Origin: Myxococcus stipitatus | Lineage (GTDB): Bacteria > Myxococcota > Myxococcia > Myxococcales > Myxococcaceae | Direction: 5' to 3' | Assembly: GCF_037414475.1 (NCBI RefSeq) | Contig: NZ_CP147913.1 | Span: 6,818,001 to 6,882,000, forward strand | DNA length: 64,000 bases | Shown here: positions 17,555 through 27,351 of the stretch, piece after piece | How the letters are laid out: every line of letters starts with the position of its first letter | How positions within the stretch are numbered: position 1 is the first letter of the stretch | The notes under the pieces: generated by a model | What the model was told of the DNA's origin: nothing | The model's input: only the letters and a program-made list of their open reading frames with translations | Databases searched by the model: none | Program-made: the position numbers and the translations under genes

Positions 17555-20500
17555 ATGAATCCGAACTCACAAACTCCTACTCCGCTCGTAGTGGCACGGC
17601 GTGTACGAGCCCGAGCGCCCATCGCGGCGCTGCTGGCGCTCCTGTGCACCGCGCTCTTGGCACCTGCCGCAGCTCGGGCCGAGGCCGACTCCTTCCACCT
17701 GGGCGACGGCTCGGACGGCGCGCTCAGCGTCACCGCCGCGAACACGGTCATCAACACGTACGCACGGGTGACGGCCGCGGTTCCGGCAGGCCAGTCCTTC
17801 GTGAACGTGTCTTCGTCGACGGGGTTCGCCGTTGGTGACCTGGTGCTGGTGTTCCAGGCCACGGGGCTGACGGCGCCCGCCGCGGGCAATCAGACGCCGG
17901 TCGACCTGAACCTCCCGGCGAACGTCGGAGTCGGCCGCTGGGAGTTCGGGCGTGTGGCGGCTGTGACGGCCACGCGCCTCACCTTCTCGGCTCCGCTCAC
18001 GGTGCCCTTCGCGGCCAACACGGCGCAGGCCATCCGGGTTCCCGAGTACACGACGGTGACGGTGGGCGCCGCGGGAAGCATTGTCGCCCAGCCCTGGGAT
18101 GGGCAGACGGGCGGCGTGGTCATCTTCCTGGCCAGGAACGCGGTGACGAACGCTGGAACCATCTCCGCGAGCGGCGCGGGTTTCCGTGGCGGCATCTTCT
18201 CCAACGGCAACGGTGATAGCTGCACTGGCATCAACCAGGCGTATCCGGGCGGCGCGGCGAAGGGCGAGGGCGTGGTGGCCGCGAACTACTCTCCCTCCTT
18301 CCCGTTCACGGGGACCTCGACGGGCTACGGCAACATCGCGAACGGCGCTGGTGGCGGTATCTGCCACAACTCGGGCGGTGGCGGCGGTGGTGGCGCGGGT
18401 GGGGGTGGCAAGGGTGGACGCACCTGGAGCGGCGATGTTCCTCCGTCGCGTGATATCGGCGGTCGGGGTGGCGCTCAGATGGTCTTCACCGCCGTGAACC
18501 ACATGCTGTTCGGCGGCGGCGGCGGCGCGGGGCATAGCAATGATGACTTTGGCGGTGCAGGCAGCGCGGCGGGTGGCATCGTGTTCATCCGTGCCGCTTC
18601 TCTCTCCGGGACGGGAGCCATCTCCGCCAACGGCGTGGCGGGCGAGAATACGCATGGGGACGGAAATGACGCGGCCGGTGGTGGCGGCGCGGGCGGCACC
18701 CTCTACCTGCGCTTCACGGGGACCCTGACCTGCAACGCGAACCAGGTATCGGCGCGCGGTGGCAATGGTGGCAGTACCATCTTCGCACAGCACGGGACGG
18801 GTGGTGGTGGTGGCGGCGGTCGCGTGTTGCTCCAGGGTAGCACCGTCACGTGTGTGCCCAATGTGTCGGGCGGTACTCCGGGAACTCAAGCCGATACGGA
18901 GGCTCAGGATGGAGCCACATATGGTGCCATCGCGGGCAGCCCGGGCGTCGTTGAGCCCATCGCCGGTGGTTTCGAGACGCCGACCGCGCCGGTTGTGGTG
19001 ACGCCGGCCAACGGTTCCACCACGGGCGTGCGTCCTGCCATCACGGGTACGGCGACCGCGAACTCCACGGTCATCATCTACGTGGATGGGGTGGAGCTGG
19101 CGCGTGTCCCCGCCGACAACCTCGGGAACTTCACGTATACGCCGACCACGGACCTGACTGTCGGCGCGCACACGGTGAATGCGGTCTCCGTGCTGAACGG
19201 CGCGAGCAGCGTGCGCAGCAACACCAACAGCTTCACGGTGCAGAACTCCCTGCCGCCGCCGGTCATTGTCAGCCCGGCGAACAACGCGGTGCTGACGACG
19301 GCGCCGACGCAAATCACGGGCACGGCGTCCGGTGGTGCGACGAGCGTGGTGGTGACGCTCAATGGCGTGACCTATCCCCCCACGCCTGTGTCGGGCGGAA
19401 ACTGGACCTTCCCGATTCCCATCACCGTGACGGATGGTGTCTACAACGTGTCTGTGGTCGCCCAGGATGCGAGCCGCACGAGCACCGCGACGACCTCCAC
19501 CTTCACGGTCGACACGCAGACGTCCGTGAGCATCACGACGCCGGCGGATGGTGCCGTGTTGACGAACCCGGTGGTGACATACACGGGTACGGCGGAGCCG
19601 GGCGCCACGGTGACGGTGACGGTGGATGGCAACCCCGTGGGCACGGTGACCGCGGCCGCCAATGGCGCCTGGGCGGTTACCGGGGCCACGCCGCTGACGA
19701 ACGGTCCGCACACGGTGACGGCCACGGCGCAGGACGTCGCTGGCAACACCGCGACGGACACGAACAGCTTCACGGTGGACACGGGGACCTCGGTCAGCAT
19801 CGCGACTCCCGCGGACGGGGCGGTGCTCTCGAGCGGCGTGGTCACGTACTCGGGCACGGCGGAGCCGGGCGCCACGGTGACTGTGACGGTGGACGGTACC
19901 GTCGTGGGCACGGTGACGGCGAGCGCGGGTGGAAGCTGGTCCGTGCCGGTGGCCGCGACGCTGGCGGATGGCGCGCACACGGTGACGGCGACGGCGCAGG
20001 ACACGGCGGGCAACACCGCGACGGACACGAACACCTTCACGGTGGACACGGGGACCTTTGTCAGCGTCACGACTCCCGCGGAGGGAGCGGTGCTGACGAA
20101 CGGCGTGGTGACGTACGCGGGTACGGCGGAGCCGGGTGCCACGGTGACGGTGAGCGTGGACGGCACGACGGTGGGGACGGTGACGGCGGCCGCGAACGGG
20201 ACCTGGTCGCTGCCGGTGGCGGCGTCGCTGGCGGATGGCGTGCACGCGGTGACGGCGACGGCGGATGACGGCCGGGGCCACACCGCGACGGACACCAACG
20301 CCTTCACGGTGGATGCACACACCTCGGTGAACATCGCGGGGCCGGTGGATGGCTCGACGGTGCGGAACCCGGTGGTGACGTACACGGGTACGGCGGAGCC
20401 GGGCGCCACGGTGACGGTGAGCGTGGATGGCACGGTGGTGGACACGGTGACCGCGGGCCCGGATGGCTCCTGGTCGCTGCCTGTTGCCACGCCGCTGCCG

Positions 20501-23500
20501 GAGGGGCCGCACACGGTGACGGCGTCCGCGCGGGACACGAGCGGCAACACGGCGACGGACTCCAACACCTTCACGGTGGATTCGTCGACAGCGGTGAGCA
20601 TCACGACGCCGGCGGATGGCGCGTACTTGACCAGCGGAGTCGTGACGTACACGGGTACGGCGGAGCCGGGTGCCACGGTGACGGTGACCGTGGACGGCAA
20701 CGTCGTGGGTACGACGACGGCGGCCGCGAATGGAAGCTGGTCGGTGCCGGGAGTCTCGTCGCTGGGTGACGGGCCGCACTCGGTGACGGCCACGGCGGAA
20801 GATGAGGCGGGCAACACCGCGACGGACACGAACGCCTTCACGGTGGATACGTCGACGGCGGTGAGCATCTCCACGCCGGTGGATGGCTCGGTCATCAACA
20901 ACGCGGTGGTGACGTACTCGGGTACGGCGGAGCCGGGTGCCACGGTGACGGTGAGCGTGGACGGCACCGTCGTGGGCACGACGACGGCGGCGGCGAACGG
21001 AACCTGGTCGGTGCCGGGTGTCGCGACGTTGAGCGAGGGCCCGCACTCGGTGACGGCCACGGCGGAAGACGAGGCTGGCAACACGGCGTCAGACACGAAC
21101 ACCTTCACGGTGAACACGCAGACGTCGGTGAGCATCACGACGCCGGCGGATGGCGCGGTGCTGACGGACGGCGTGGTGACGTACTCCGGTACCGCGGAGG
21201 CGGGTGCCACGGTGACGGTGAGCGTCGATGGCAACATCGTGGGCACGGTGACGGCGGCGGCGAACGGAACCTGGTCCTTGCCGGTTCCCGCGACGCTGGT
21301 GGATGGCCCGCACTCCGTGACGGCCACGGCCGATGACGGAAGCGGCAACACCGCGACGGACACGAACACCTTCACGGTGAACACGCAGACGTCGGTGAGC
21401 ATCACGACGCCGGCGGATGGCGCGGTGCTGACGAGCGGCGTGGTGACGTACACGGGTACGGCGGAGCCGGGCGCCACGGTGACGGTGACCGTGGACGGCA
21501 ACGTCGTGGGCACGACGACGGCGGCGGCGAACGGAAGCTGGTCGGTGTCGGGCGTCGCGACGTTGGGCGAGGGCCCGCACTCGGTGACGGCCACGGCGGA
21601 AGACGAGGCGGGCAACACCGCGACGGACACGAACACCTTCACGGTCGACACGCAGACCTTCGTCACCATCACGGCCCCGGCGGAAGGCGCGGTGCTGCCG
21701 GGCGGCGTGGTGACGTACTCGGGCACGGCGGAGCTGGGGGCCCTGGTGACGGTGACCGTGGACGGCAACGGTGTCGGGACAGCGACCGTGGCGCCGAACG
21801 GCACTTGGTCCCTGTCGGTGCCTTCGACGCTGGCGGATGGCAACCACACGGTGACGGCCACGGCGGAGGATGAGGCCGGCAACACCGCGACGGACACGAA
21901 CACCTTCCGGGTGGACTCGCGGACGTCGGTGGTCATCACCACTCCGGTGGACGGTGCGGTGCTTCAGGATGGCTCGGTCACGTACACGGGTACGGCGGAG
22001 CCGGGTGCCACGGTGACGGTGACGGTGGATGGCAACGTCATCGGGACGGTGGTCGCGGCCGCGGACGGCAACTGGATGATGCCGGGGCCCGCGACGCTGG
22101 CGGATGGTCCTCACTCCGTGACGGCCACGGCGGAGGATGATGCGGGCAACACCGCGACGGACACGAACGCCTTCCGAGTGGATACGAGCACGTCGGTGGA
22201 CATCACGGCTCCGACGGAGGGTGAGGTGCTGACGAACGGCGTGGTGACGTACACGGGTACCGCCGAGCCGGGTGTGACGGTGACGGTCCAGGTGGACGGC
22301 GTCACGGTGGGGACTGTCACGGCGACGGTGGATGGCACCTGGTCTCTGCCGGTGGCCGCGCCGCTGTTCGACGGACCGCACACGGTGGTCGCGACGGCCG
22401 AGGACTCCACGGGCAACACGGCCACGGACACGGTGAACTTCGCCGTGGACACGGTGCCGGATACCCGCATCACGGAGAACCCGGCCGCGACGTCCAGTTC
22501 CATGATCGCGCGGTTCAACTTCGTCTCGGTCTCTGGAGATCCGCGTGACACCTTCGAGTGCTCGCTCGATGGCGCCGCCTTCGCGGTCTGCACGGGCCCC
22601 ATCGACTACACGAACCTGCCGCAAGGCCAGCACACCTTCCAGGTGCGCGCGGTGGATGCCGATGGCGACGTGGACGCCACGCCCGCGACCTTCAACTGGG
22701 TCATCAGCATCGACACCGATGGCGATGGTCTGAGTGACGAGGAAGAGGTGACGCACGGCACCGACCCGAACAACCCCGACACGGATGGTGACGGCATTCC
22801 GGACGGCATCGAGGTGAACGTCGGTGGGACGGACCCGCTCGACGACGACACGGACGATGACGGTCTGCTCGACGGCACCGAGGACAAGGACCACGACGGC
22901 ATCGTCGACCCGGGCGAAACCAGCCCCGTGTTGGCGGACACCGACGGCGACGGCCTGCAGGACGGCACGGAGCTCGGCATCACCCAGCCCGAGGGCTCCG
23001 ACACCGACACCACGGTCTTCATCCCGGATGCGGACCCGACCACCACCACGGACCCGCTCAACGTCGACACCGACGGTGGCAGCGTGCGTGACGGCGTGGA
23101 GGACAAGAACCACAACGGCCGCGTGGACCCGGGTGAGACCAACCCGAACGTCGCCGCGGACGACAAGGACTCCGACCTGGACGGCATCGACGACGAGACT
23201 GAAATCGAGCTGGGTCTGGATCCGCACGACGCCGACACGGACGATGACGGCGTGCCCGACGGCGAGGACGGCATCACCGACACGGATGGGGACGGCCGCA
23301 TCGACGCGAACGACCCGGACAGCGACAACGACGGTGTGAACGACGGCACGGAGCGCGGTGTCACCCGCGAGACGGCGCCTCCGGGCACCAATGTCGATTC
23401 GCCCAACTTCGTGCCGGACGCGGACCCGTCCACCACCACCGACCCGAAGCGGGCGGACACGGATGGGGACGGCCTCAAGGACGGTGAAGAGGACGTGGAC

Positions 23501-25666
23501 CACAACGGCCGCGTTGACGCGACGGAGACCAACCCGAACGACGCCGACACGGATGACGACGCCCTGCCGGACGGCGTCGAGGTCAAGGGTGCCAACGCCA
23601 CCAACCCCCTCAACCCGGACACGGATGGGGACGGCCTGAAGGACGGCGTGGAGGACGCGAACCACAACGGTGCCATCGACCGTGGTGAGACGGACCCGAA
23701 CGACCGCGACACCGACCGTGGCGGCGCGAGCGACGGAGACGAAGTCAACGGAGGCACCAACCCCCTCAACGGCAATGACGACTTCGTCGTCGTGGGCCGT
23801 GGCTGCAGCACGGGCGGGGCGGGGACCTTCGCGCCGCTGGCGCTGCTGCTCCTGGCGCTTCCGCTGCTGGGCCGCCTTCGCCGCGCGACGGAGCGTTCGT
23901 CGCGGGGCCTGGCGGCGGGCCTCGCCGGGGGCCTGGCCCTCGGTGGGGTGATGGTGGCGCAGCCCGCGCAGGCGCAGGTGGTCGCGCCGACGGGGGCGTC
24001 GCAGTCCATCGACGTGCAGCGCTTCAAGCCGGGCCCGGGCGCCGAGGACATCCTCGGCATCCACAGCGCCCGCGTGCAGCGCCACCTGGGGCTCAACCTG
24101 GGGGTGTCGCTCAACTACGGGAGCAAGCCGCTCAACTTCCTGGACCCTCGTTCGGACCGGTTCATCACCGCGTTGGTGAGCCGTCAGCTGGGCGTGGACC
24201 TGATGGGCGCGGTGGGTCTGTTCGACCGCTTCGAGCTCGGCATCGTGTTGCCGGTGACGTTCCAGGACTCGGACCCGGCGCCGCAGGTGGACTCGTCCTT
24301 CTCGAAGGGCGTGGGCTCCGGTGGCATCGGTGACCTGCGCCTGGTTCCGAAGGCGCGCCTCATCGACGCGGAGCGCTTCGGCCTCGCGTTGGTGGTGCCG
24401 GTGTCCCTGCCCACGGCGGGCGGCAACGACTTCCTCGGTGGCTCCGGGGTGGGAGTGCAGCCCAAGCTGGTGGCCGAGTACGGGGAGGCCGTCCGCTTCG
24501 CGGCCAACGTGGGCGTGGACCTGCGAAAGAAGCAGGTGCTGCGCAACCTGACGGCGGGCAACGCCTTCACCTACGGCCTGGGCACGGAGATTCCCTTCAC
24601 GCTGGGCCGGTTACCGCTGTCCGCCGAGGCGACGGTGATTGGCGCCATCGGATTGGATGAGCAGGACACGGAGGAGAGCCCGCTGGAGCTGCTCGCCGCG
24701 CTGAAGTACCGCGCGCCGAGCGGGTTCACCGCGCACCTGGGCGGTGGTCCGGGCCTCACCCGGGGCTATGGCACGCCGGGCTACCGGCTGCTGGCGGGCT
24801 TCAGCTACAGCCCGCCGGTGACGCAGCAGCGCGCGGAGCCGCCTCCTCCGTTGGACTCGGATGGTGACGGCATCTACGACCGGGACGACCGCTGCCCGAA
24901 GGAGCCCGAGGACAAGGACGGCTTCCAGGACGAGGACGGCTGCCCCGACCCGGACAATGACCAGGACGGCATCCTCGATGGCGCCGACCAGTGCATGAAC
25001 GTCCCCGAGACGTCGAACGGCTTCCAGGACGAGGACGGCTGCCCGGACGAGGCTCCGCCCGTGGACTCGGATGGCGACGGCATCATGGACCCGGCCGACA
25101 AGTGCCCGGGCCAGGCCGAGGACAAGGACGGCTTCGAGGACGCGGACGGCTGCCCCGACCCGGACAACGACAAGGACGGCATCCCGGACGTGGCGGACAA
25201 GTGCCCGCTCGAGCCGGAGGTCATCAACGGCGTGGATGACGAGGACGGCTGCCCGGACAAGGGCAAGGTGAAGGTCCAGGTGGACGGCGAGCGCGTCGTC
25301 ATCCTGGAGAAGGTCCACTTCGCCACGGGCAAGGACATCATCCTCCCGCGCTCCTTCCCGCTGCTGAAGCAGGTGGCCGCGGTGCTGCGCGCCAACCCGC
25401 AGGTGGAGCTGCTGCGGGTGGAGGGCCACACGGACAGCGACGGCAACGACGCGGCCAACCTGGACCTGTCGCGCCGCCGCGCCGCCAATGTGCGCGCCTT
25501 CCTGGAGAAGGAAGGCATCGCCGCTGCCCGTCTGGAGTCGCAGGGCTACGGCGAGACGAAGCCGGTGGACACCAACAAGACGGCGAAGGGCCGCGAGAAC
25601 AACCGCCGCGTGGAGTTCACCATCCTCCGCGTGGGCAAGGTGGAAGTGGAGCGCGAGAGCCCCTGA
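17555..25666 (+). CDS. giant surface polyprotein: Ig-like repeats + TSP3 + internal MYXO-CTERM + OmpA outer-membrane protein (AgmC-like)
   Basis: 2703 residues from ATG 17555 (in-frame ATG 17501 is an alternative; neither has a strong ribosome-binding site). Order seen: signal peptide (about 1-42, ending AAARA); Gly-rich domain (to about 470); two divergent Ig-like domains; eleven Ig-like repeats of exactly 89 residues (657-1635); one further divergent domain; a first TSP3 block of DxDGDG-type calcium loops (about 1722-2072); a MYXO-CTERM-like motif (G2083-C2084, hydrophobic 2092-2106, Arg cluster 2107-2117); a second signal-like segment ending AQA at 2140; a beta-barrel (about 2141-2430); a second, Cys-containing TSP3 block; and an OmpA peptidoglycan-binding domain (about 2575-2695, HTDSDGN and NRRVEF motifs). 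Similar myxobacterial proteins have been annotated AgmC (gliding); I cannot verify that here. It probably acts in the outer envelope. Confidence 0.88.
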   Translation: MNPNSQTPTPLVVARRVRARAPIAALLALLCTALLAPAAARAEADSFHLGDGSDGALSVTAANTVINTYARVTAAVPAGQSFVNVSSSTGFAVGDLVLVFQATGLTAPAAGNQTPVDLNLPANVGVGRWEFGRVAAVTATRLTFSAPLTVPFAANTAQAIRVPEYTTVTVGAAGSIVAQPWDGQTGGVVIFLARNAVTNAGTISASGAGFRGGIFSNGNGDSCTGINQAYPGGAAKGEGVVAANYSPSFPFTGTSTGYGNIANGAGGGICHNSGGGGGGGAGGGGKGGRTWSGDVPPSRDIGGRGGAQMVFTAVNHMLFGGGGGAGHSNDDFGGAGSAAGGIVFIRAASLSGTGAISANGVAGENTHGDGNDAAGGGGAGGTLYLRFTGTLTCNANQVSARGGNGGSTIFAQHGTGGGGGGGRVLLQGSTVTCVPNVSGGTPGTQADTEAQDGATYGAIAGSPGVVEPIAGGFETPTAPVVVTPANGSTTGVRPAITGTATANSTVIIYVDGVELARVPADNLGNFTYTPTTDLTVGAHTVNAVSVLNGASSVRSNTNSFTVQNSLPPPVIVSPANNAVLTTAPTQITGTASGGATSVVVTLNGVTYPPTPVSGGNWTFPIPITVTDGVYNVSVVAQDASRTSTATTSTFTVDTQTSVSITTPADGAVLTNPVVTYTGTAEPGATVTVTVDGNPVGTVTAAANGAWAVTGATPLTNGPHTVTATAQDVAGNTATDTNSFTVDTGTSVSIATPADGAVLSSGVVTYSGTAEPGATVTVTVDGTVVGTVTASAGGSWSVPVAATLADGAHTVTATAQDTAGNTATDTNTFTVDTGTFVSVTTPAEGAVLTNGVVTYAGTAEPGATVTVSVDGTTVGTVTAAANGTWSLPVAASLADGVHAVTATADDGRGHTATDTNAFTVDAHTSVNIAGPVDGSTVRNPVVTYTGTAEPGATVTVSVDGTVVDTVTAGPDGSWSLPVATPLPEGPHTVTASARDTSGNTATDSNTFTVDSSTAVSITTPADGAYLTSGVVTYTGTAEPGATVTVTVDGNVVGTTTAAANGSWSVPGVSSLGDGPHSVTATAEDEAGNTATDTNAFTVDTSTAVSISTPVDGSVINNAVVTYSGTAEPGATVTVSVDGTVVGTTTAAANGTWSVPGVATLSEGPHSVTATAEDEAGNTASDTNTFTVNTQTSVSITTPADGAVLTDGVVTYSGTAEAGATVTVSVDGNIVGTVTAAANGTWSLPVPATLVDGPHSVTATADDGSGNTATDTNTFTVNTQTSVSITTPADGAVLTSGVVTYTGTAEPGATVTVTVDGNVVGTTTAAANGSWSVSGVATLGEGPHSVTATAEDEAGNTATDTNTFTVDTQTFVTITAPAEGAVLPGGVVTYSGTAELGALVTVTVDGNGVGTATVAPNGTWSLSVPSTLADGNHTVTATAEDEAGNTATDTNTFRVDSRTSVVITTPVDGAVLQDGSVTYTGTAEPGATVTVTVDGNVIGTVVAAADGNWMMPGPATLADGPHSVTATAEDDAGNTATDTNAFRVDTSTSVDITAPTEGEVLTNGVVTYTGTAEPGVTVTVQVDGVTVGTVTATVDGTWSLPVAAPLFDGPHTVVATAEDSTGNTATDTVNFAVDTVPDTRITENPAATSSSMIARFNFVSVSGDPRDTFECSLDGAAFAVCTGPIDYTNLPQGQHTFQVRAVDADGDVDATPATFNWVISIDTDGDGLSDEEEVTHGTDPNNPDTDGDGIPDGIEVNVGGTDPLDDDTDDDGLLDGTEDKDHDGIVDPGETSPVLADTDGDGLQDGTELGITQPEGSDTDTTVFIPDADPTTTTDPLNVDTDGGSVRDGVEDKNHNGRVDPGETNPNVAADDKDSDLDGIDDETEIELGLDPHDADTDDDGVPDGEDGITDTDGDGRIDANDPDSDNDGVNDGTERGVTRETAPPGTNVDSPNFVPDADPSTTTDPKRADTDGDGLKDGEEDVDHNGRVDATETNPNDADTDDDALPDGVEVKGANATNPLNPDTDGDGLKDGVEDANHNGAIDRGETDPNDRDTDRGGASDGDEVNGGTNPLNGNDDFVVVGRGCSTGGAGTFAPLALLLLALPLLGRLRRATERSSRGLAAGLAGGLALGGVMVAQPAQAQVVAPTGASQSIDVQRFKPGPGAEDILGIHSARVQRHLGLNLGVSLNYGSKPLNFLDPRSDRFITALVSRQLGVDLMGAVGLFDRFELGIVLPVTFQDSDPAPQVDSSFSKGVGSGGIGDLRLVPKARLIDAERFGLALVVPVSLPTAGGNDFLGGSGVGVQPKLVAEYGEAVRFAANVGVDLRKKQVLRNLTAGNAFTYGLGTEIPFTLGRLPLSAEATVIGAIGLDEQDTEESPLELLAALKYRAPSGFTAHLGGGPGLTRGYGTPGYRLLAGFSYSPPVTQQRAEPPPPLDSDGDGIYDRDDRCPKEPEDKDGFQDEDGCPDPDNDQDGILDGADQCMNVPETSNGFQDEDGCPDEAPPVDSDGDGIMDPADKCPGQAEDKDGFEDADGCPDPDNDKDGIPDVADKCPLEPEVINGVDDEDGCPDKGKVKVQVDGERVVILEKVHFATGKDIILPRSFPLLKQVAAVLRANPQVELLRVEGHTDSDGNDAANLDLSRRRAANVRAFLEKEGIAAARLESQGYGETKPVDTNKTAKGRENNRRVEFTILRVGKVEVERESP
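19523..22459 (+). repeat. 11 tandem 267-bp repeats (89-residue Ig-like modules)
   Basis: Unit starts fall at 19523, 19790, 20057 and 20324, exactly 267 bp apart, and eleven units fill the interval. Each begins with an S-V-S-I-T-T-P-A-D-G-A-V-L type strand, continues with Y-T-G-T-A-E-P-G-A-T-V-T-V and ends A-T-D-T-N-T-F-T-V. Long stretches of nucleotide identity between units suggest recent homogenisation or duplication, so copy number may vary between strains. Confidence 0.95.
22720..23772 (+). repeat. thrombospondin type-3-like calcium-binding repeat block
   Basis: A dense series of DTDGDGLxDGxE and DxDxDGxxD loops within the giant gene (about residues 1722-2072), spaced by short T-D-P-N-N-P-D type linkers. 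Such loops bind calcium and make stiff rods. The block separates the Ig array from the internal MYXO-CTERM motif, so it would be the membrane-proximal stalk. Confidence 0.85.
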
Positions 25667-25730
25667 TGCACTCGCGCCACCCCAGGCGCCCACCATGGCG
25701 CCCGGGGGCTGACATTCGCAGTCGCTGATG

Positions 25731-25775
25731 CGAGGGTGGTTCCGGAAGGTCGTCCGGGACCACCCTCGGTTTTTG
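25731..25775 (+). terminator. intrinsic terminator after the giant gene
   Basis: A perfect 10-bp stem (CGAGGGTGGT at 25731-25740 with ACCACCCTCG at 25759-25768) is followed by GTTTTTGG. It lies 65 bp after the stop and isolates the giant gene from ftsZ. Confidence 0.85.
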
Positions 25776-26097
25776 GAGCGGAGGGGTTCCATCACCCAGG
25801 GTCGGTGCCGACTGGCACACCGTGGAGACCTCGGGCGTGGGGGGAAATCAGGGCCCGCCGTCGCAGGGGGAACCCAGCAGGGGGCGTGGCATTTCGCGAG
25901 TCAAGGGGCCAGGTGGACCCACCATGCCGCGCTGCTTGCTTTCGACGCCGCCGTGTAAGTCCGCGTCAGGACTCGGCGCAGCGCCATCCCGCTACATGTG
26001 CGTAGCGGAATACTTGCCAAAGATCTGGACTTGCTGATGATGGTGGAGGTTGGAGGCCCGCGCGCTGCGTCGCGCGACGCCTGCCGAAAGGACCGCC
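25776..26097 (+). promoter_or_regulatory. ftsZ leader and presumed promoter region
   Basis: About 320 bp between a terminator and the ftsZ start, without a convincing gene. Because the upstream terminator is strong, ftsZ must have its own promoter here. The stretch just before the start (about 25990-26040) is the most AT-rich part and the likeliest promoter position; no box is assigned with confidence. Confidence 0.45.
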
Positions 26098-27321
26098 ATG
26101 GACCAGTTTGATCAGAGCAAGCAGGCCGCCAAGATTCGGGTCGTCGGGGCGGGCGGGGCCGGCTGCAACGCGGTCAACACGATGATTCTGTCCAAGCTGG
26201 ACCGGGTCGACTTCATTGCCGCCAACACCGATATCCAGGCGCTTGCCGCGAGCAAGGCGCCCACGCGGCTTCAGCTGGGCCAGACGCTGACCAAGGGTCT
26301 GGGCGCTGGCGCCAACCCGGAGATGGGCCGCGAGGCCGCGCTGGAGTCGAGGGACCAGATTGCCGCGGTGCTCGAGGGCGCCGACATGGTCTTCGTGACG
26401 GCGGGCATGGGCGGTGGCACGGGCACGGGCGCCGCGCCCATCATCGCGGACATCGCCAAGAGCCTGGGTTGCCTCACGGTGGGGGTCGTCACCAAGCCGT
26501 TCCTCTTCGAGGGCAACAAGCGCCGCAAGCAGGCCGAGCAGGGCATCGTCGAGCTCAAGGCCGCGGTGGACACGCTCATCACCATTCCGAACCAGCGTCT
26601 GCTGTCGCTCTCCAACGCGCCCATGCCGCTCTTGGAGACCTTCAAGCGCGCGGACGAGGTGCTGCTCAACGCCGTGCAGGGCATCAGCGACCTCATCCAG
26701 TACCACGGCTACATCAACGTCGACTTCGCCGACGTGAAGACCATCATGAGCGACAAGGGTCTGGCGCTCATGGGCACGGGGCACTCCTCCGGGGAGAAGC
26801 GCGCGCTCACCGCCATGCAGCAGGCCATCGCCAGCCCGTTGCTCGAGGACGTCTCCATCGACGGCGCCACGGGCCTGCTCATCAACATCACGGGCGGCCG
26901 GGACATGACGCTTCAGGAGGTCAACGAGGCGCTCACCCTGGTCCACGACGCGGCCGACAGCGAGGCGGAGATCATCTTCGGTTCGCTCATCGATGAGAAC
27001 ATCCAGGACGAGGTGAAGATCACCATCATCGCCACGGGCTTCGTCCATCGCGACGCGCCCAAGGTTCGCCCCGTGGCGCCGGTGGTGCAGGTCCCTTTGG
27101 CCCGTCCGCCGCAGCAGTCCGTGCTCATCGGCGCGCGTGAGGAAGTGGCCAGCCTGGTTCCCGCGAAGGGTGGCGCGCCGCGTCCCCTGGCCGCGGTGGA
27201 TGCCAACAAGGCCATCAGCAACCGCACGGCCGTGGTGAAGGACTCCGCGCTCCCGCTGGACGAGGACCAGTTCGACATCCCCACGTTCCTGCGCCGCCAG
27301 GGGCAGACCGAGCTCCCGTAA
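26098..27321 (+). CDS. ftsZ: cell division GTPase FtsZ
   Basis: 407 residues. It has the N-terminal [11 protein letters not shown] nucleotide loop, the tubulin signature GGGTGTG near residues 104-110, a T7-like [11 protein letters not shown] segment and the conserved C-terminal peptide (IPTFLRR, about 394-400) that binds FtsA and other partners, preceded by a disordered linker. FtsZ polymerises into the Z ring. The ATG follows a GAAAGGA site 8 bp upstream; the frame is open a little further but the chosen start gives the usual N-terminus. Confidence 0.99.
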   Translation: MDQFDQSKQAAKIRVVGAGGAGCNAVNTMILSKLDRVDFIAANTDIQALAASKAPTRLQLGQTLTKGLGAGANPEMGREAALESRDQIAAVLEGADMVFVTAGMGGGTGTGAAPIIADIAKSLGCLTVGVVTKPFLFEGNKRRKQAEQGIVELKAAVDTLITIPNQRLLSLSNAPMPLLETFKRADEVLLNAVQGISDLIQYHGYINVDFADVKTIMSDKGLALMGTGHSSGEKRALTAMQQAIASPLLEDVSIDGATGLLINITGGRDMTLQEVNEALTLVHDAADSEAEIIFGSLIDENIQDEVKITIIATGFVHRDAPKVRPVAPVVQVPLARPPQQSVLIGAREEVASLVPAKGGAPRPLAAVDANKAISNRTAVVKDSALPLDEDQFDIPTFLRRQGQTELP

Positions 27322-27351
27322 CGGGCTTTTTCCCAGGGCGTTTCGAGCCGG

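Noticed and set aside
17567-24085. Very long minus-strand reading frames opposite the giant gene (over 1000 and about 1000 codons).
   Set aside because: They are Arg/His-rich mirror images of the Ig and TSP3 repeats, lack signals or domains, and arise from high GC and repeats.
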